DNA of 64,000 nucleotides from Enterococcus ureasiticus (lineage in GTDB: Bacteria; Bacillota; Bacilli; Lactobacillales; Enterococcaceae): assembly GCF_001730285.1 (NCBI RefSeq), contig NZ_MIJZ01000001.1, positions 868,001-932,000 on the forward strand, in the 5' to 3' direction. Shown here one piece after another: positions 9,313 to 18,910 of this stretch. The translations under genes were made by a program, and so were the position numbers. Below the pieces are notes generated by a model. That model ran no database searches. It saw only the letters and a list, made by a program, of their open reading frames with translations, and was not told the origin of the DNA. Within the stretch, counting starts at the first letter, position 1; every line of letters begins with the position of its first letter.

Positions 9313-9354
9313 AAAAAACCGAGACCAAGCATAATCGCTTTGTCTCAGTTTTTA
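9313..9354 (-). terminator. Terminator downstream of mecA
   Basis: Read leftward, the stem AAAACTGAGACAAAGC pairs with GCTTGGTCTCGGTTTT (two imperfect pairs) and ends in a T run. It lies just past the mecA stop and before coiA. Confidence 0.75.
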
Positions 9355-9358
9355 AAGT

Positions 9359-10009
9359 TTAATCAAAGTAGTATCTTGTTAACTCCAAGGCATTACGTTC
9401 CATGATGCATGTTCCGTATTCAGCCAATGTCTCAGATGTCACCGCAGATAAATCTGCAAATTCCAATAACTGAGCTAATTCATTTTCTACATCCGTTTTG
9501 CCTAATTCATCCAATAAGAAAATAACTTGGAGATAATATGTTCCTTTAAATGTATATAAATTCGCTATAACAGACTGCAAGAATACTTCATTTGCTAGTT
9601 GGACCATTGTATCAAAATCTTTAAGTTCAAACACTAAATTCTTTACTGTGCTATCAGCAAAATCCTGTGTTTCATCAGCAAAATCTTCTTCGATTTGTTT
9701 ACGAATTATATTACTAACTTCTTCTGAATTAAGATCGTTAAAGCCTTCAAAGTTAGATACTTCATCAATCGATGCATTCTTACTAATAAATAGTTCCAAT
9801 CCATCACTTTTTGGCAGAACCTGAAAAGTAACAGCTTCACTGCCCTGAAATTCATCTTCCACATCAACTTCTTCTAAAATACTGTAGAAAAAGTTCTCTA
9901 CTTCTTTGTGATTGCCGAGTAAATCTAAAAAGGTGATTCCTCTATCAGCTAAATCTTCATTGCCGATCAACACACGTATGGTATTTTCATTGATATGTTC
10001 CATTTCCAT
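9359..10009 (-). CDS. mecA: MecA adaptor protein
   Basis: 216-residue adaptor that delivers substrates to ClpC in Firmicutes, including competence regulators in B. subtilis. It has the family start MEMEHINENTIRVLI, a central acidic linker (roughly residues 75-120), and a C-terminal domain with FKDFDTMVQLAN-like helices (here LKDFDTMVQLANEVF). I start at ATG 10009, with GAGGTG 7 bases upstream, rather than the upstream in-frame start at 10024, because the canonical family N-terminus begins there. It sits between spx and coiA, each with its own terminator. Confidence 0.93.
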   Translation of the reverse strand: MEMEHINENTIRVLIGNEDLADRGITFLDLLGNHKEVENFFYSILEEVDVEDEFQGSEAVTFQVLPKSDGLELFISKNASIDEVSNFEGFNDLNSEEVSNIIRKQIEEDFADETQDFADSTVKNLVFELKDFDTMVQLANEVFLQSVIANLYTFKGTYYLQVIFLLDELGKTDVENELAQLLEFADLSAVTSETLAEYGTCIMERNALELTRYYFD

Positions 10010-10228
10010 GTCGCTACACCTCACTTTTGCTAATCAGGAAACTTATTCTTACGTACATTGTAGCGGAATCACGCCAAATGTAAAGGGAAAAGTAACAATA
10101 TTCTTAAATAAACTGCTGTCTTAGTATATTCCTAAAAAGTTGTCTTATATAATTATATGCTCTTTTTTTATAATTATTTTAAAAAAAGAAATAAATAACT
10201 TGCTATGTAAAAAATAATAGAAAAAGAA

Positions 10229-10262
10229 AACCTTTGTCACAAGGACAAAGGTTCTCCTTTTT
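10229..10262 (-). terminator. Terminator downstream of spx
   Basis: A perfect 10-bp stem (AACCTTTGTC at 10229-10238 with GACAAAGGTT at 10244-10253) immediately follows the spx stop on the leftward strand and leads into a T-rich tract. Confidence 0.8.
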
Positions 10263-10267
10263 GCATT

Positions 10268-10666
10268 TTATAAACCTGCCATCAATTGCGCTTGACGTAA
10301 TTCCAACTGCCTAACTCCTCTTGGCAAGAAACGTCGAATTTCATCCTCATTAAAACCAACCTGTAATCTTTTTTCATCAATCATTATTGGTCGACGCAAC
10401 AATCCAGGATTCTCTTTTACTAACTCTAGCAAGTCCTGCAACGGAAGTTCATCCAAATCCATATTAAGTTTTTGGAAAACTTTAGAACGAGTAGAGATAA
10501 TCTCCTCTGTTCCATCTTCTGTCATTCGCAAAATTGCTTTCAATTCAGAAATATTCAATGGTTCTGAGAAGATATTTCTTTCCTTGAATGGAATCTCGTG
10601 TTCTTGCAACCATGCACGAGCCTTACGGCAAGACGTACAACTTGGGGAAGTATAAAGTGTCAACAT
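10268..10666 (-). CDS. spx: Spx redox-responsive transcriptional regulator
   Basis: 132-residue ArsC-like protein that binds the RNA polymerase alpha C-terminal domain and redirects transcription during thiol stress. The redox switch CTSC lies at residues 10-13, and the family segments [13 protein letters not shown] and [16 protein letters not shown] are present. I choose ATG 10666 ([10 protein letters not shown]) since AAAGGAG lies 8 bases upstream; two earlier in-frame Met codons add three residues. Both a YjbH-type adaptor and MecA are encoded nearby, so the proteolytic control circuit is clustered. Confidence 0.95.
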   Translation of the reverse strand: MLTLYTSPSCTSCRKARAWLQEHEIPFKERNIFSEPLNISELKAILRMTEDGTEEIISTRSKVFQKLNMDLDELPLQDLLELVKENPGLLRRPIMIDEKRLQVGFNEDEIRRFLPRGVRQLELRQAQLMAGL

Positions 10667-12046
<1,380 letters not shown>

Positions 12047-12161
12047 AAAAGAGCCCGAAACAAAACTAAACATCGGTTTTGTTTCGGGCTCTAAATACGA
12101 ATAAAAGACGAGAAAAAAGTAACTTCTTCGGAAATAAACACTTTTGTCTCGTCCTCTTTTT
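12047..12161. repeat. Two-hairpin intergenic repeat, copy B (short form)
   Basis: The first hairpin pairs GAGCCCGAAACAAAAC with GTTTTGTTTCGGGCTC. The second pairs GACGAGAAAAAAGT with ACTTTTGTCTCGTC and runs into a T tract. It resembles copies A and C but lacks about 50 bases between the arms of the second hairpin. It lies between convergent trpS and the ABC transporter gene. Confidence 0.85.
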
Positions 12162-12163
12162 TA

Positions 12164-13879
12164 TTAGTCTCTGAATTGTGCATCATGCAATCGACGATAA
12201 TGTCCACCTTTTGCAAGTAATTCTTCATGTGTTCCTTCTTCTAATATTCCTTTGTCACTGACGACAATGATCCGTGTCGCATGTTTGATCGTTGCCAAGC
12301 GATGGGCAATTATTAATGTTGTTCTACCTTCCGCTAAAGAATTCAGCGATTCTTGGATCACTTGTTCTGTCTCAGTATCTAATGCAGACGTTGCTTCATC
12401 CAAAATTAAAATCGGCGGATTTTTTAGAAACATACGAGCAATTGCTACCCGTTGTTTTTGCCCACCTGAAAGTTTAACGCCTCGCTCACCGATCATCGTA
12501 TTTAAACCGTCCGACATTTGATCGACTACTTTTTCTAAATGAGCTAACTTTACAGCATTTTGGATTTCTTCTTCTGTTGCATCAAGTTTACCATAAGCAA
12601 TATTTTCCCGAATCGTTCCAGGAAATAAAAAAACATCTTGTTGGACAATCCCGATTTGACTTCTCAATGAAGTTAGTGTCATGTCTTGAATATTGATTCC
12701 GTCAATGGTAATTTGCCCTTCTGTTACTTCATAAAAGCGCGGTAACAAGTTACATAGTGTTGTTTTTCCTGAACCACTTTGTCCTACAAAAGCGACCGTT
12801 TCACCAGGTACGATTTGCAAATTGATATGATTCAATACTTTCGTAGAATCAGCATAAGAAAATGAAACATCATCATAGATAATATCACCATGCAAATGAT
12901 CCACTGTTATTGCATCAGGCTTATCTTGGATTGCAGGCTTCTTATCGATTTCTTCAGTAAATCTTCTAAATCCAGCGATTCCTTTTGGATAGCTTTCGAT
13001 CATATTATTGACTTTTTCAATTGGACGAATAAACACATTCGATAATAGAATAAATCCAACAAATTGGCCATCTGTAATTTCGCCTTTAATCGTATAATAT
13101 GCACCAAAAATCAGTGTAAACAAATTGATTAAACGAATTAAAAAGTAATTGTACGCCGAACTAATTCCCATCACTTTATAGAATGTGATTTTTGATTGGC
13201 GGTATGCTTGATTCAACCCTTCAAAGCGTTGACGCTCAAATGGCTCGTTAGCAAAAGACTGTGTCACACGAATTCCACTGACTGAAGCTTCAACTCCCGC
13301 ATTAAATTCACCAAGGTTATCGTAAATTTTTGTATTGACCTTTGTCATTTTCTTATTGAAAAAAACCAAGGCGATTGTAATAAATGGCAATACAATAAAC
13401 GTAGCCAAAGCTAGCTGTACATGAATTCGAAGCATTAAGTAAAATGCCCCAACTAAAGTCATTACTGTGATAAATACATCTTCTGGTCCATGATGAGCAA
13501 CTTCAGAAATTTCAAATAAATCTGTTGTTAAACGGCTCATCAATTTCCCAGTCTTTTGATTGTCGTAATATTCAAACGGTTGCGTCTGTAAATGACCATA
13601 AAGTTCACGACGCATATCGGTTTCAATATTTACCCCCAATTTATGACCAAAAAATACCACAATATACTGTAAAAAGGTATTAAGTATATAAAATAAAAGC
13701 AAACCGATACAGGCTAAGGCAATCAATCTAAAATTTCCCTTAGGCATGATTTTATCGATAACTTGATTCACAACAACTGGAAATGATAATTCCAGTAAAC
13801 CAGCTAGAACAGCACAACCAAAATCTAAAATAAATAAGTGCTTATATGGTCTATAATAACTAAAAAATCGTTTTAACAT
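12164..13879 (-). CDS. ABC exporter, fused membrane and ATPase domains
   Basis: 571-residue half-transporter of the ABCB/MsbA type. Residues about 1-320 hold six membrane helices; the C-terminal ATPase has Walker A GQSGSGKTT, signature LSGGQKQRVAIARM, Walker B ILILDEATSALD and the H-loop IAHRLAT. It would act as a homodimer or pair with another half-transporter, but no partner is adjacent. AAAGGGGAG precedes the ATG. It is a single leftward gene sharing repeat copy B with trpS as terminator. The substrate is not predictable; such proteins are often annotated as multidrug or lipid exporters. Confidence 0.9.
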   Translation of the reverse strand: MLKRFFSYYRPYKHLFILDFGCAVLAGLLELSFPVVVNQVIDKIMPKGNFRLIALACIGLLLFYILNTFLQYIVVFFGHKLGVNIETDMRRELYGHLQTQPFEYYDNQKTGKLMSRLTTDLFEISEVAHHGPEDVFITVMTLVGAFYLMLRIHVQLALATFIVLPFITIALVFFNKKMTKVNTKIYDNLGEFNAGVEASVSGIRVTQSFANEPFERQRFEGLNQAYRQSKITFYKVMGISSAYNYFLIRLINLFTLIFGAYYTIKGEITDGQFVGFILLSNVFIRPIEKVNNMIESYPKGIAGFRRFTEEIDKKPAIQDKPDAITVDHLHGDIIYDDVSFSYADSTKVLNHINLQIVPGETVAFVGQSGSGKTTLCNLLPRFYEVTEGQITIDGINIQDMTLTSLRSQIGIVQQDVFLFPGTIRENIAYGKLDATEEEIQNAVKLAHLEKVVDQMSDGLNTMIGERGVKLSGGQKQRVAIARMFLKNPPILILDEATSALDTETEQVIQESLNSLAEGRTTLIIAHRLATIKHATRIIVVSDKGILEEGTHEELLAKGGHYRRLHDAQFRD

Positions 13880-14083
13880 AAACTCCCCTTTCTTATGACA
13901 CTATGACTATTATACGCAAAGAAAGAAGAGGATGCAAAGTTTGAACGCCCTTAATTTTTCACAAAAAAAGAAAAAAATTGTTGGATCAAAAGCAACTCTT
14001 CTACCAAGTTCCTTCAAAAAAAGAGGTTTTCGTTTTATTGACTAATATCCCCAAAATATAATACTGATAAACGGAATTTCATA

Positions 14084-14112
14084 TTGATAATTTGTTATTT
14101 TAACTTTATTAT
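14084..14112 (+). promoter_or_regulatory. Promoter of the small membrane protein gene
   Basis: TTGATA (14084-14089), a 17-base spacer and TATTAT (14107-14112) lie about 55 bases before the GTG start. Confidence 0.65.
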
Positions 14113-14169
14113 AGTTAGGAATATGTTGGTAATTCAAAGTTTTGGTTTATTATTTTAAGGAGTGTTTAA

Positions 14170-14445
14170 GTGAAAACAGCAAAATTAGTTATTGGTATTA
14201 TTAGTATTATTTTGTCGTTATTCGTCCTATTTCAATCTTGTGTCGTAGGAATCGTTGCGTTTACAACTCGAAGTTCTCCTGGTAATGGAGTTTTTGTGGC
14301 AGCTGGATTCTATATTGCTGGAGGAATCATCGCATTTTTACTTGCAGGTGGATACGTCGATCTCTATATCTGGTCGGTACTATCGATTATTTTTGGTGCA
14401 ATCTTCGCTATTTGGGATACAAAAAAGGAACTAACGTCACAGTAA
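14170..14445 (+). CDS. Small membrane protein, unknown function
   Basis: 91 residues with about three membrane helices: residues 5-35 (LVIGIISIILSLFVLFQ), 44-62 and 66-83. It resembles short DUF4064-like membrane proteins of Firmicutes, but I cannot assign a function. It starts with GTG, preceded by AAGGAG at 7 bases. It has its own well-formed promoter (14084-14112) and a terminator just after the stop, so it is monocistronic. Confidence 0.75.
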   Translation: MKTAKLVIGIISIILSLFVLFQSCVVGIVAFTTRSSPGNGVFVAAGFYIAGGIIAFLLAGGYVDLYIWSVLSIIFGAIFAIWDTKKELTSQ

Positions 14446-14477
14446 AAAATGGGTAGAAGACATTCTTACCAGTTTTT
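14446..14477 (+). terminator. Terminator after the small membrane protein gene
   Basis: An imperfect stem (ATGGGTAGAA with TTCTTACCAGT, one bulged base) is followed by TTTTTT. Confidence 0.65.
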
Positions 14478-14518
14478 TATACATTTTGAAAAGCGCTAGC
14501 AAGTGTTATGTCAATCAC

Positions 14519-14547
14519 TTGAAAATATAAAAACTATTTGTTAAATT
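14519..14547 (+). promoter_or_regulatory. Promoter of a candidate small RNA
   Basis: TTGAAA (14519-14524), a 17-base spacer and TAAATT (14542-14547) with an extended TGT before the -10. A cre-like sequence, TGAAAAGCGCTAGCA (14487-14501), lies upstream. No reading frame starts downstream for over 300 bases; the next structure is a strong hairpin with a T tract. Confidence 0.5.
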
Positions 14548-14553
14548 AGAGGT

Positions 14554-14632
14554 ATACATGTACATCATAAAAAACACCGATGAGTTGCTTATGTCTTGGG
14601 GAAGATAGGCCTGATCGGTGTTTCTGTTTTTT
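14554..14632 (+). ncRNA. Candidate small RNA with strong terminator hairpin
   Basis: From the predicted start near 14554, a transcript of about 80 bases would have a short A-rich 5' part and then a long hairpin. AACACCGAT (14573-14581) pairs with ATCGGTGTT (14614-14622), and an inner helix GCTTATGTCTT/AAGATAGGC closes on a GGGG loop, followed by a T-rich tail. It contains no plausible peptide. I cannot match it to a named RNA family; it could also be an isolated terminator. Confidence 0.4.
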
Positions 14633-14928
14633 ATTATACTAAATGTAGGATTTTTTTTCTACTTCAAAAATTTACTATCGACATTACTTTTTTGAAGAAT
14701 AAATTTTCAAAATATGTTTTTTTATTCGCTTTATGGTTAAGAAATCACTTTTTTTCTATGTTTTAATTTACTGAGCTTGCTTGAGAATCTCTGCCTCATT
14801 ATTCCTACCTTGTCAGCTTTCTAATCTAAATTAAAATTTTCTTTCTGTTCTTTTGTGAAAAAGTTCGCTACAATGGAAAAGGATTTTGAAAATTTTTCTG
14901 AAAATTATTAAGGGGTGCACTATTTTTA
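14633..14928. other. AT-rich intergenic region before the HAD gene
   Basis: About 300 bases. TACAAT near 14871 is a possible -10 for the HAD gene, but no convincing -35 accompanies it. I see no repeat, RNA or coding frame here. Confidence 0.4.
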
Positions 14929-15639
14929 ATGAAAACTATTGTTTTTGATGTTGATGATACAATTTACGACCAGCAACAACCTTTTAGAAACGCAATCAAA
15001 TCAGTCTTTCCTTGTGTGAAAGATGAAGACATGCATGCATTATATATTCGCTTTCGTTTTCATAGCGATGAAACCTTTCCAAAGGTCATGGCGAATGAAT
15101 GGACTCTTGAGTATATGCGTTTTTTCCGAATCAATGAATCGCTAAAAGATCTAAATTATCCAACTGTTTCACAAGAAGATGGACTTACTTTCCAAAAAAC
15201 ATACGAAGATGAATTGGATAATATCGTGATGCATCCAGAAGTAAAAAAAGTCTTTGATTTCTTAAAAGAGAAAAACATTCCGATGGGAATCATTACAAAT
15301 GGCCCTACAGATCATCAATTTAAAAAAGTAAAACAGCTTCAATTAGAAAATTGGGTACCAACTGACAACATTATTATTTCTCAAAGTACTGGCTTTCAAA
15401 AACCAGAAAGAGAAATTTTTGATTTAGCTGCAAAAGAGTTTGGTATGGACTGCGAACGTACATTGTATGTCGGAGATAGCTTTGAAAATGATATTGCAGG
15501 TGCTAAAAATGGTGGCTGGAAATCTTTATGGTTCAATCATCGTTTACGTGAAATGCCTAGTGATGAAGAAGCTTATCATATTAAAGAAGTTACCTCATTT
15601 GATGATTTATTTCCTACGATTCAATCATTATTTTCATAA
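14929..15639 (+). CDS. HAD-superfamily hydrolase (YjjG-like)
   Basis: 236-residue cytoplasmic phosphatase of the haloacid dehalogenase superfamily. Motif I is FDVDDTIYD (catalytic D7 and D9), motif II is GIITNGPTDHQ, the conserved Lys lies in GFQKPEREIF, and motif III is VGDSFENDIAGA. The helical cap between motifs I and II is typical of pyrimidine 5'-nucleotidase YjjG-like proteins. AAGGGGTG lies 11 bases before the ATG. It is monocistronic and faces the SNF2 helicase across a shared terminator. The substrate is uncertain. Confidence 0.86.
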   Translation: MKTIVFDVDDTIYDQQQPFRNAIKSVFPCVKDEDMHALYIRFRFHSDETFPKVMANEWTLEYMRFFRINESLKDLNYPTVSQEDGLTFQKTYEDELDNIVMHPEVKKVFDFLKEKNIPMGIITNGPTDHQFKKVKQLQLENWVPTDNIIISQSTGFQKPEREIFDLAAKEFGMDCERTLYVGDSFENDIAGAKNGGWKSLWFNHRLREMPSDEEAYHIKEVTSFDDLFPTIQSLFS

Positions 15640-15640
15640 A

Positions 15641-15690
15641 AAAAATGCAACGTATGCTTAGTTTTTTCTCTAAGTCTACGCTGCATTTTT
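15641..15690. terminator. Bidirectional terminator between HAD and SNF2 genes
   Basis: A long stem, AAAAATGCAACGTATGCTTAG with CTAAGTCTACGCTGCATTTTT (two mismatches), lies between convergent genes. A and T flanks suit both directions. Confidence 0.85.
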
Positions 15691-15692
15691 CC

Positions 15693-18600
15693 TTATTCAC
15701 CAATACTCAAGATCATTCGAATATCATCTTCAGTCATTTTCGCTAACTGCTCTTCGTTTCCTTGGATCACTTTTTGGAACAGTTCACGTTTCTCCTGCTG
15801 TAAGGAGTCCATTTTTTCTTCAACGGTACCTTCTGCAATCATTCGCCACACTTCTACAACATTTTTTTGGCCGATTCGGTGTGCGCGTCCGGCTGCTTGC
15901 TCTTCCACTGCTGGATTCCACCATAAATCGTAAAGAATCACAGTATCAGCACCTGTTAAGTTTAAACCTGTTCCACCAGCTTTCAATGAAATCAAGAAGA
16001 CATCCTTTTCACCCGCATTAAACGCATCTGCCATTTCCATCCGTTCCTTAGGTTTCGTACTTCCTCTTAAATAGAACGTCGATAAGTCTAATTCATGTAA
16101 CTCTTTTTCGATGATTGACAACATACTTGTAAATTGAGAAAAAAGCAACACACGTCGATTGTTTTCTTTAGCAGCTACTAGCAAGTCTTTGACCTGCTCT
16201 AATTTCCCAGAACCACCAGTGTAATCATCAATGAACAAGCTAGGATCACAACAAATTTGGCGTAAACGAGTCAATCCTGCTAAAATACTCAAGCGATTCT
16301 TCTTAAAGGAATCCTGATCCATTTGGCTGACATCTTCTTGCATTTGTTTTAGATACGCTAAGTAAACTGTTTTTTGTTCTTCTGTAAGAACACTGTACAA
16401 ATTACTTTCGATCTTATCAGGCAAGTCTGCCAATACTGTTTTCTTATCTCGTCGTAAAATAAACGGCTGGATCATTTTAGCAATTTCTTCTGGCTTCATT
16501 GATCTAAATAGAGTTTTCGATGGGAATAAGCCAGGTATGATCATTTGGAAAATCGACCACAGCTCATCTAAATTATTTTCGATTGGTGTTCCACTTAAGG
16601 CAAACCGTTGTGGGACTGTCAAACTTTTTAAGGCTTGAGCTGTTTTGGTTCCACTATTCTTCACCATTTGGGCTTCATCTAAAATCAAATAACCTAAATT
16701 CAGTCCTTGATACATATCAATATCTTGTCTAAGACTAGCATATGAGGTGATCAATACATCAAGATTTTCTTGATTTGCCAACTTTTCACGTTCTGATTTA
16801 TTTCCAGCAACAACTTCTGCTTGCAGATCTGGAGCAAACTTCTTTAGTTCCGCTGCCCAGTTATAAATCAGACTGGCAGGTGCCACGATCAACGCTGCTC
16901 CTGTTTGCTTTTGTTCTTCTTTTTCAGATAATAAATAGGTGATCGTTTGAAGTGTTTTCCCAAGACCCATTTCATCTGCTAAAATACCGCCAAATTGATA
17001 ATAGCTAAGCATTTTTAGCCATTTAAAGCCGTCGATTTGATAGCTTCTAAGTGTTGCTTGGATTTTTTCAGGTAACACAGCTTCAAAGTTTTCTGGATGA
17101 GTTAGATTTGAAACCATTTCTTTAAAAGAGTCTGAAAAATGTGCTCTAGTATTGTTTTCAAGCATACTTTCGATCATTAAACCTTGATTTCTGGGTACTT
17201 GAATCGTTCCCTGAACATTCTTCATATTCTTTCTCAACATCGTCAAAACTTCACTTGTCTGCTGAAATTCTTCTGAATCTAACGATAGAACTTCTCCCGT
17301 CTCCAAAGTATAAAAACGATCATTTCGTAATAAACTTGCTAAAACCGCATCGATTTCCTGTTCTGCAATTCCAGTGATATCAAAACGCACATCCAACCAA
17401 GAATCAGAGTCAGAAACTTCGATCAGCGGTTGATGATGAGCCGCATCTAAATATAATTCCCGCAATTTTTTCCCCATACGAACTTCACCTAAACGACGGA
17501 AAGTCGGCACTTCTGCTTTAAAGAAATAATACAAACGTTCACCCGCCGGCAAAGATTTCTCATAACCATCGGTAACTTTTTGGTAACCGAAAGCTGCTAA
17601 TTGTTCTAAAATTTCTTGTTCTTTTTTACCGTCACGCACAACTTCCTGATTCGCTCCTGAGGCAACTGAATGTTCATCATCCGTTGAAAAAACAACTTCT
17701 CCATAAGTAAAATCGACCCTAACCTTGATCATTCCTTTGATTTTGCGAAAAATAAAGATTGTTTCTAAGGGATGATAAACCACTTCTTGTGTAACTTCTT
17801 CACTGACTGTCACTGTACCTATTTTTTTCAGTAAGGGAATAACACTACCAAATAAATCAGACAACTCTGGTTTTTCATACATGATCTCAGGTTTTTCGAC
17901 CCGTTTTAGTAATTGTAATAACGTCGTGTAGATTGCTTCTTGTTCTTGTGTAAAAATATAGACCTGATCTTGACTGAAACCCCATTGATAATGTGATAAA
18001 AATGTTGTTATCTGGTCATCAATCGCCAATTTATACGAACCATCTAGTTGTTTGCTTATATCAAAAAAGATCGGTAACGTTCCGTTCACAAACGAAAGGT
18101 GTCGATATTTTTTCCCCTCATCGTTCAATTGAAAATGAGGAATCAGGCTCATTTTTTCAAGTAGTTTTTGTCCTTGGTCGATCGGTAGCACAAGGTACCG
18201 CTTATCGATTTTCCCTTTGACTTGAATCCCATTAGCACCAAGTAATTGACTGGTTTGATAAATGGCAGAAAGTTGCTCTAGCAACTCTTGGTTTTCAATT
18301 GAAAAAGCTTCTTTCACTAAATCAAAATGATGCTGTTTATTGATTAAAAAACTACCTTCCTTTTGAAAGGTCTGGAAAAACTCACCAATATTTTTGATAA
18401 TATAGGTTTTAGGTTTCACCCCTTGATTTCCAAGACGCAATGAAACACCTAAAACAGCTAATTCCGGATAATAACTATTCGTCTCAATAACATCGACGAT
18501 ATATTCAACAGTCAGCGGCGTAATTTTACTTTTTTCTTCAACTTGATTTAGCTTGGCAAACCCTTTGGTAAACATTTCTGAAATAGACACAGATCGTTTT

Positions 18601-18890
18601 TCAAAGGTAACAGGTTGGTCTGCTTTAATGATTCGTGACGTTCCTTTTTGACGTAAATATAACTCAACAGCCACCGTATGCTTACAATAACCGTGATCTT
18701 TCCAATATGGACATTCACAAATATCATTTTCTTTAGCCGTTCCATCTAATTGCACACGATACAGTTCATTCCCCAGAACTTCTGCGTGCCAAACTTTTCT
18801 CTCAGCGTCCTGTACGACTGACAAAACTCTGCCTTCTTTCATATAATCCCTGCCGCGTTCAACGATTCGTTCTGGAATACTCCACTTCAT
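15693..18890 (-). CDS. SNF2-family helicase with SWIM zinc finger
   Basis: 1065-residue DNA translocase. The N-terminal SWIM zinc finger is CECPYWKDHGYCKH (C58, C60, C69, H71). After a long middle region, the SNF2 ATPase occupies about residues 610-1065, with Walker A DEMGLGKT, the LILDEAQ box, the SGTPIENNLDELW segment, LFSQFTSML and the QAAGRAHRIGQ arginine finger. GGAGGTG precedes the ATG. It lies 20 bases downstream of sbcC on the same strand, so a DNA-repair transcription unit sbcD-sbcC-snf2 is likely. The exact role of bacterial SWIM/SNF2 proteins is poorly known. Confidence 0.92.
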   Translation of the reverse strand: MKWSIPERIVERGRDYMKEGRVLSVVQDAERKVWHAEVLGNELYRVQLDGTAKENDICECPYWKDHGYCKHTVAVELYLRQKGTSRIIKADQPVTFEKRSVSISEMFTKGFAKLNQVEEKSKITPLTVEYIVDVIETNSYYPELAVLGVSLRLGNQGVKPKTYIIKNIGEFFQTFQKEGSFLINKQHHFDLVKEAFSIENQELLEQLSAIYQTSQLLGANGIQVKGKIDKRYLVLPIDQGQKLLEKMSLIPHFQLNDEGKKYRHLSFVNGTLPIFFDISKQLDGSYKLAIDDQITTFLSHYQWGFSQDQVYIFTQEQEAIYTTLLQLLKRVEKPEIMYEKPELSDLFGSVIPLLKKIGTVTVSEEVTQEVVYHPLETIFIFRKIKGMIKVRVDFTYGEVVFSTDDEHSVASGANQEVVRDGKKEQEILEQLAAFGYQKVTDGYEKSLPAGERLYYFFKAEVPTFRRLGEVRMGKKLRELYLDAAHHQPLIEVSDSDSWLDVRFDITGIAEQEIDAVLASLLRNDRFYTLETGEVLSLDSEEFQQTSEVLTMLRKNMKNVQGTIQVPRNQGLMIESMLENNTRAHFSDSFKEMVSNLTHPENFEAVLPEKIQATLRSYQIDGFKWLKMLSYYQFGGILADEMGLGKTLQTITYLLSEKEEQKQTGAALIVAPASLIYNWAAELKKFAPDLQAEVVAGNKSEREKLANQENLDVLITSYASLRQDIDMYQGLNLGYLILDEAQMVKNSGTKTAQALKSLTVPQRFALSGTPIENNLDELWSIFQMIIPGLFPSKTLFRSMKPEEIAKMIQPFILRRDKKTVLADLPDKIESNLYSVLTEEQKTVYLAYLKQMQEDVSQMDQDSFKKNRLSILAGLTRLRQICCDPSLFIDDYTGGSGKLEQVKDLLVAAKENNRRVLLFSQFTSMLSIIEKELHELDLSTFYLRGSTKPKERMEMADAFNAGEKDVFLISLKAGGTGLNLTGADTVILYDLWWNPAVEEQAAGRAHRIGQKNVVEVWRMIAEGTVEEKMDSLQQEKRELFQKVIQGNEEQLAKMTEDDIRMILSIGE

Positions 18891-18910
18891 ACTCTCACCT
18901 CCTAGACTGT

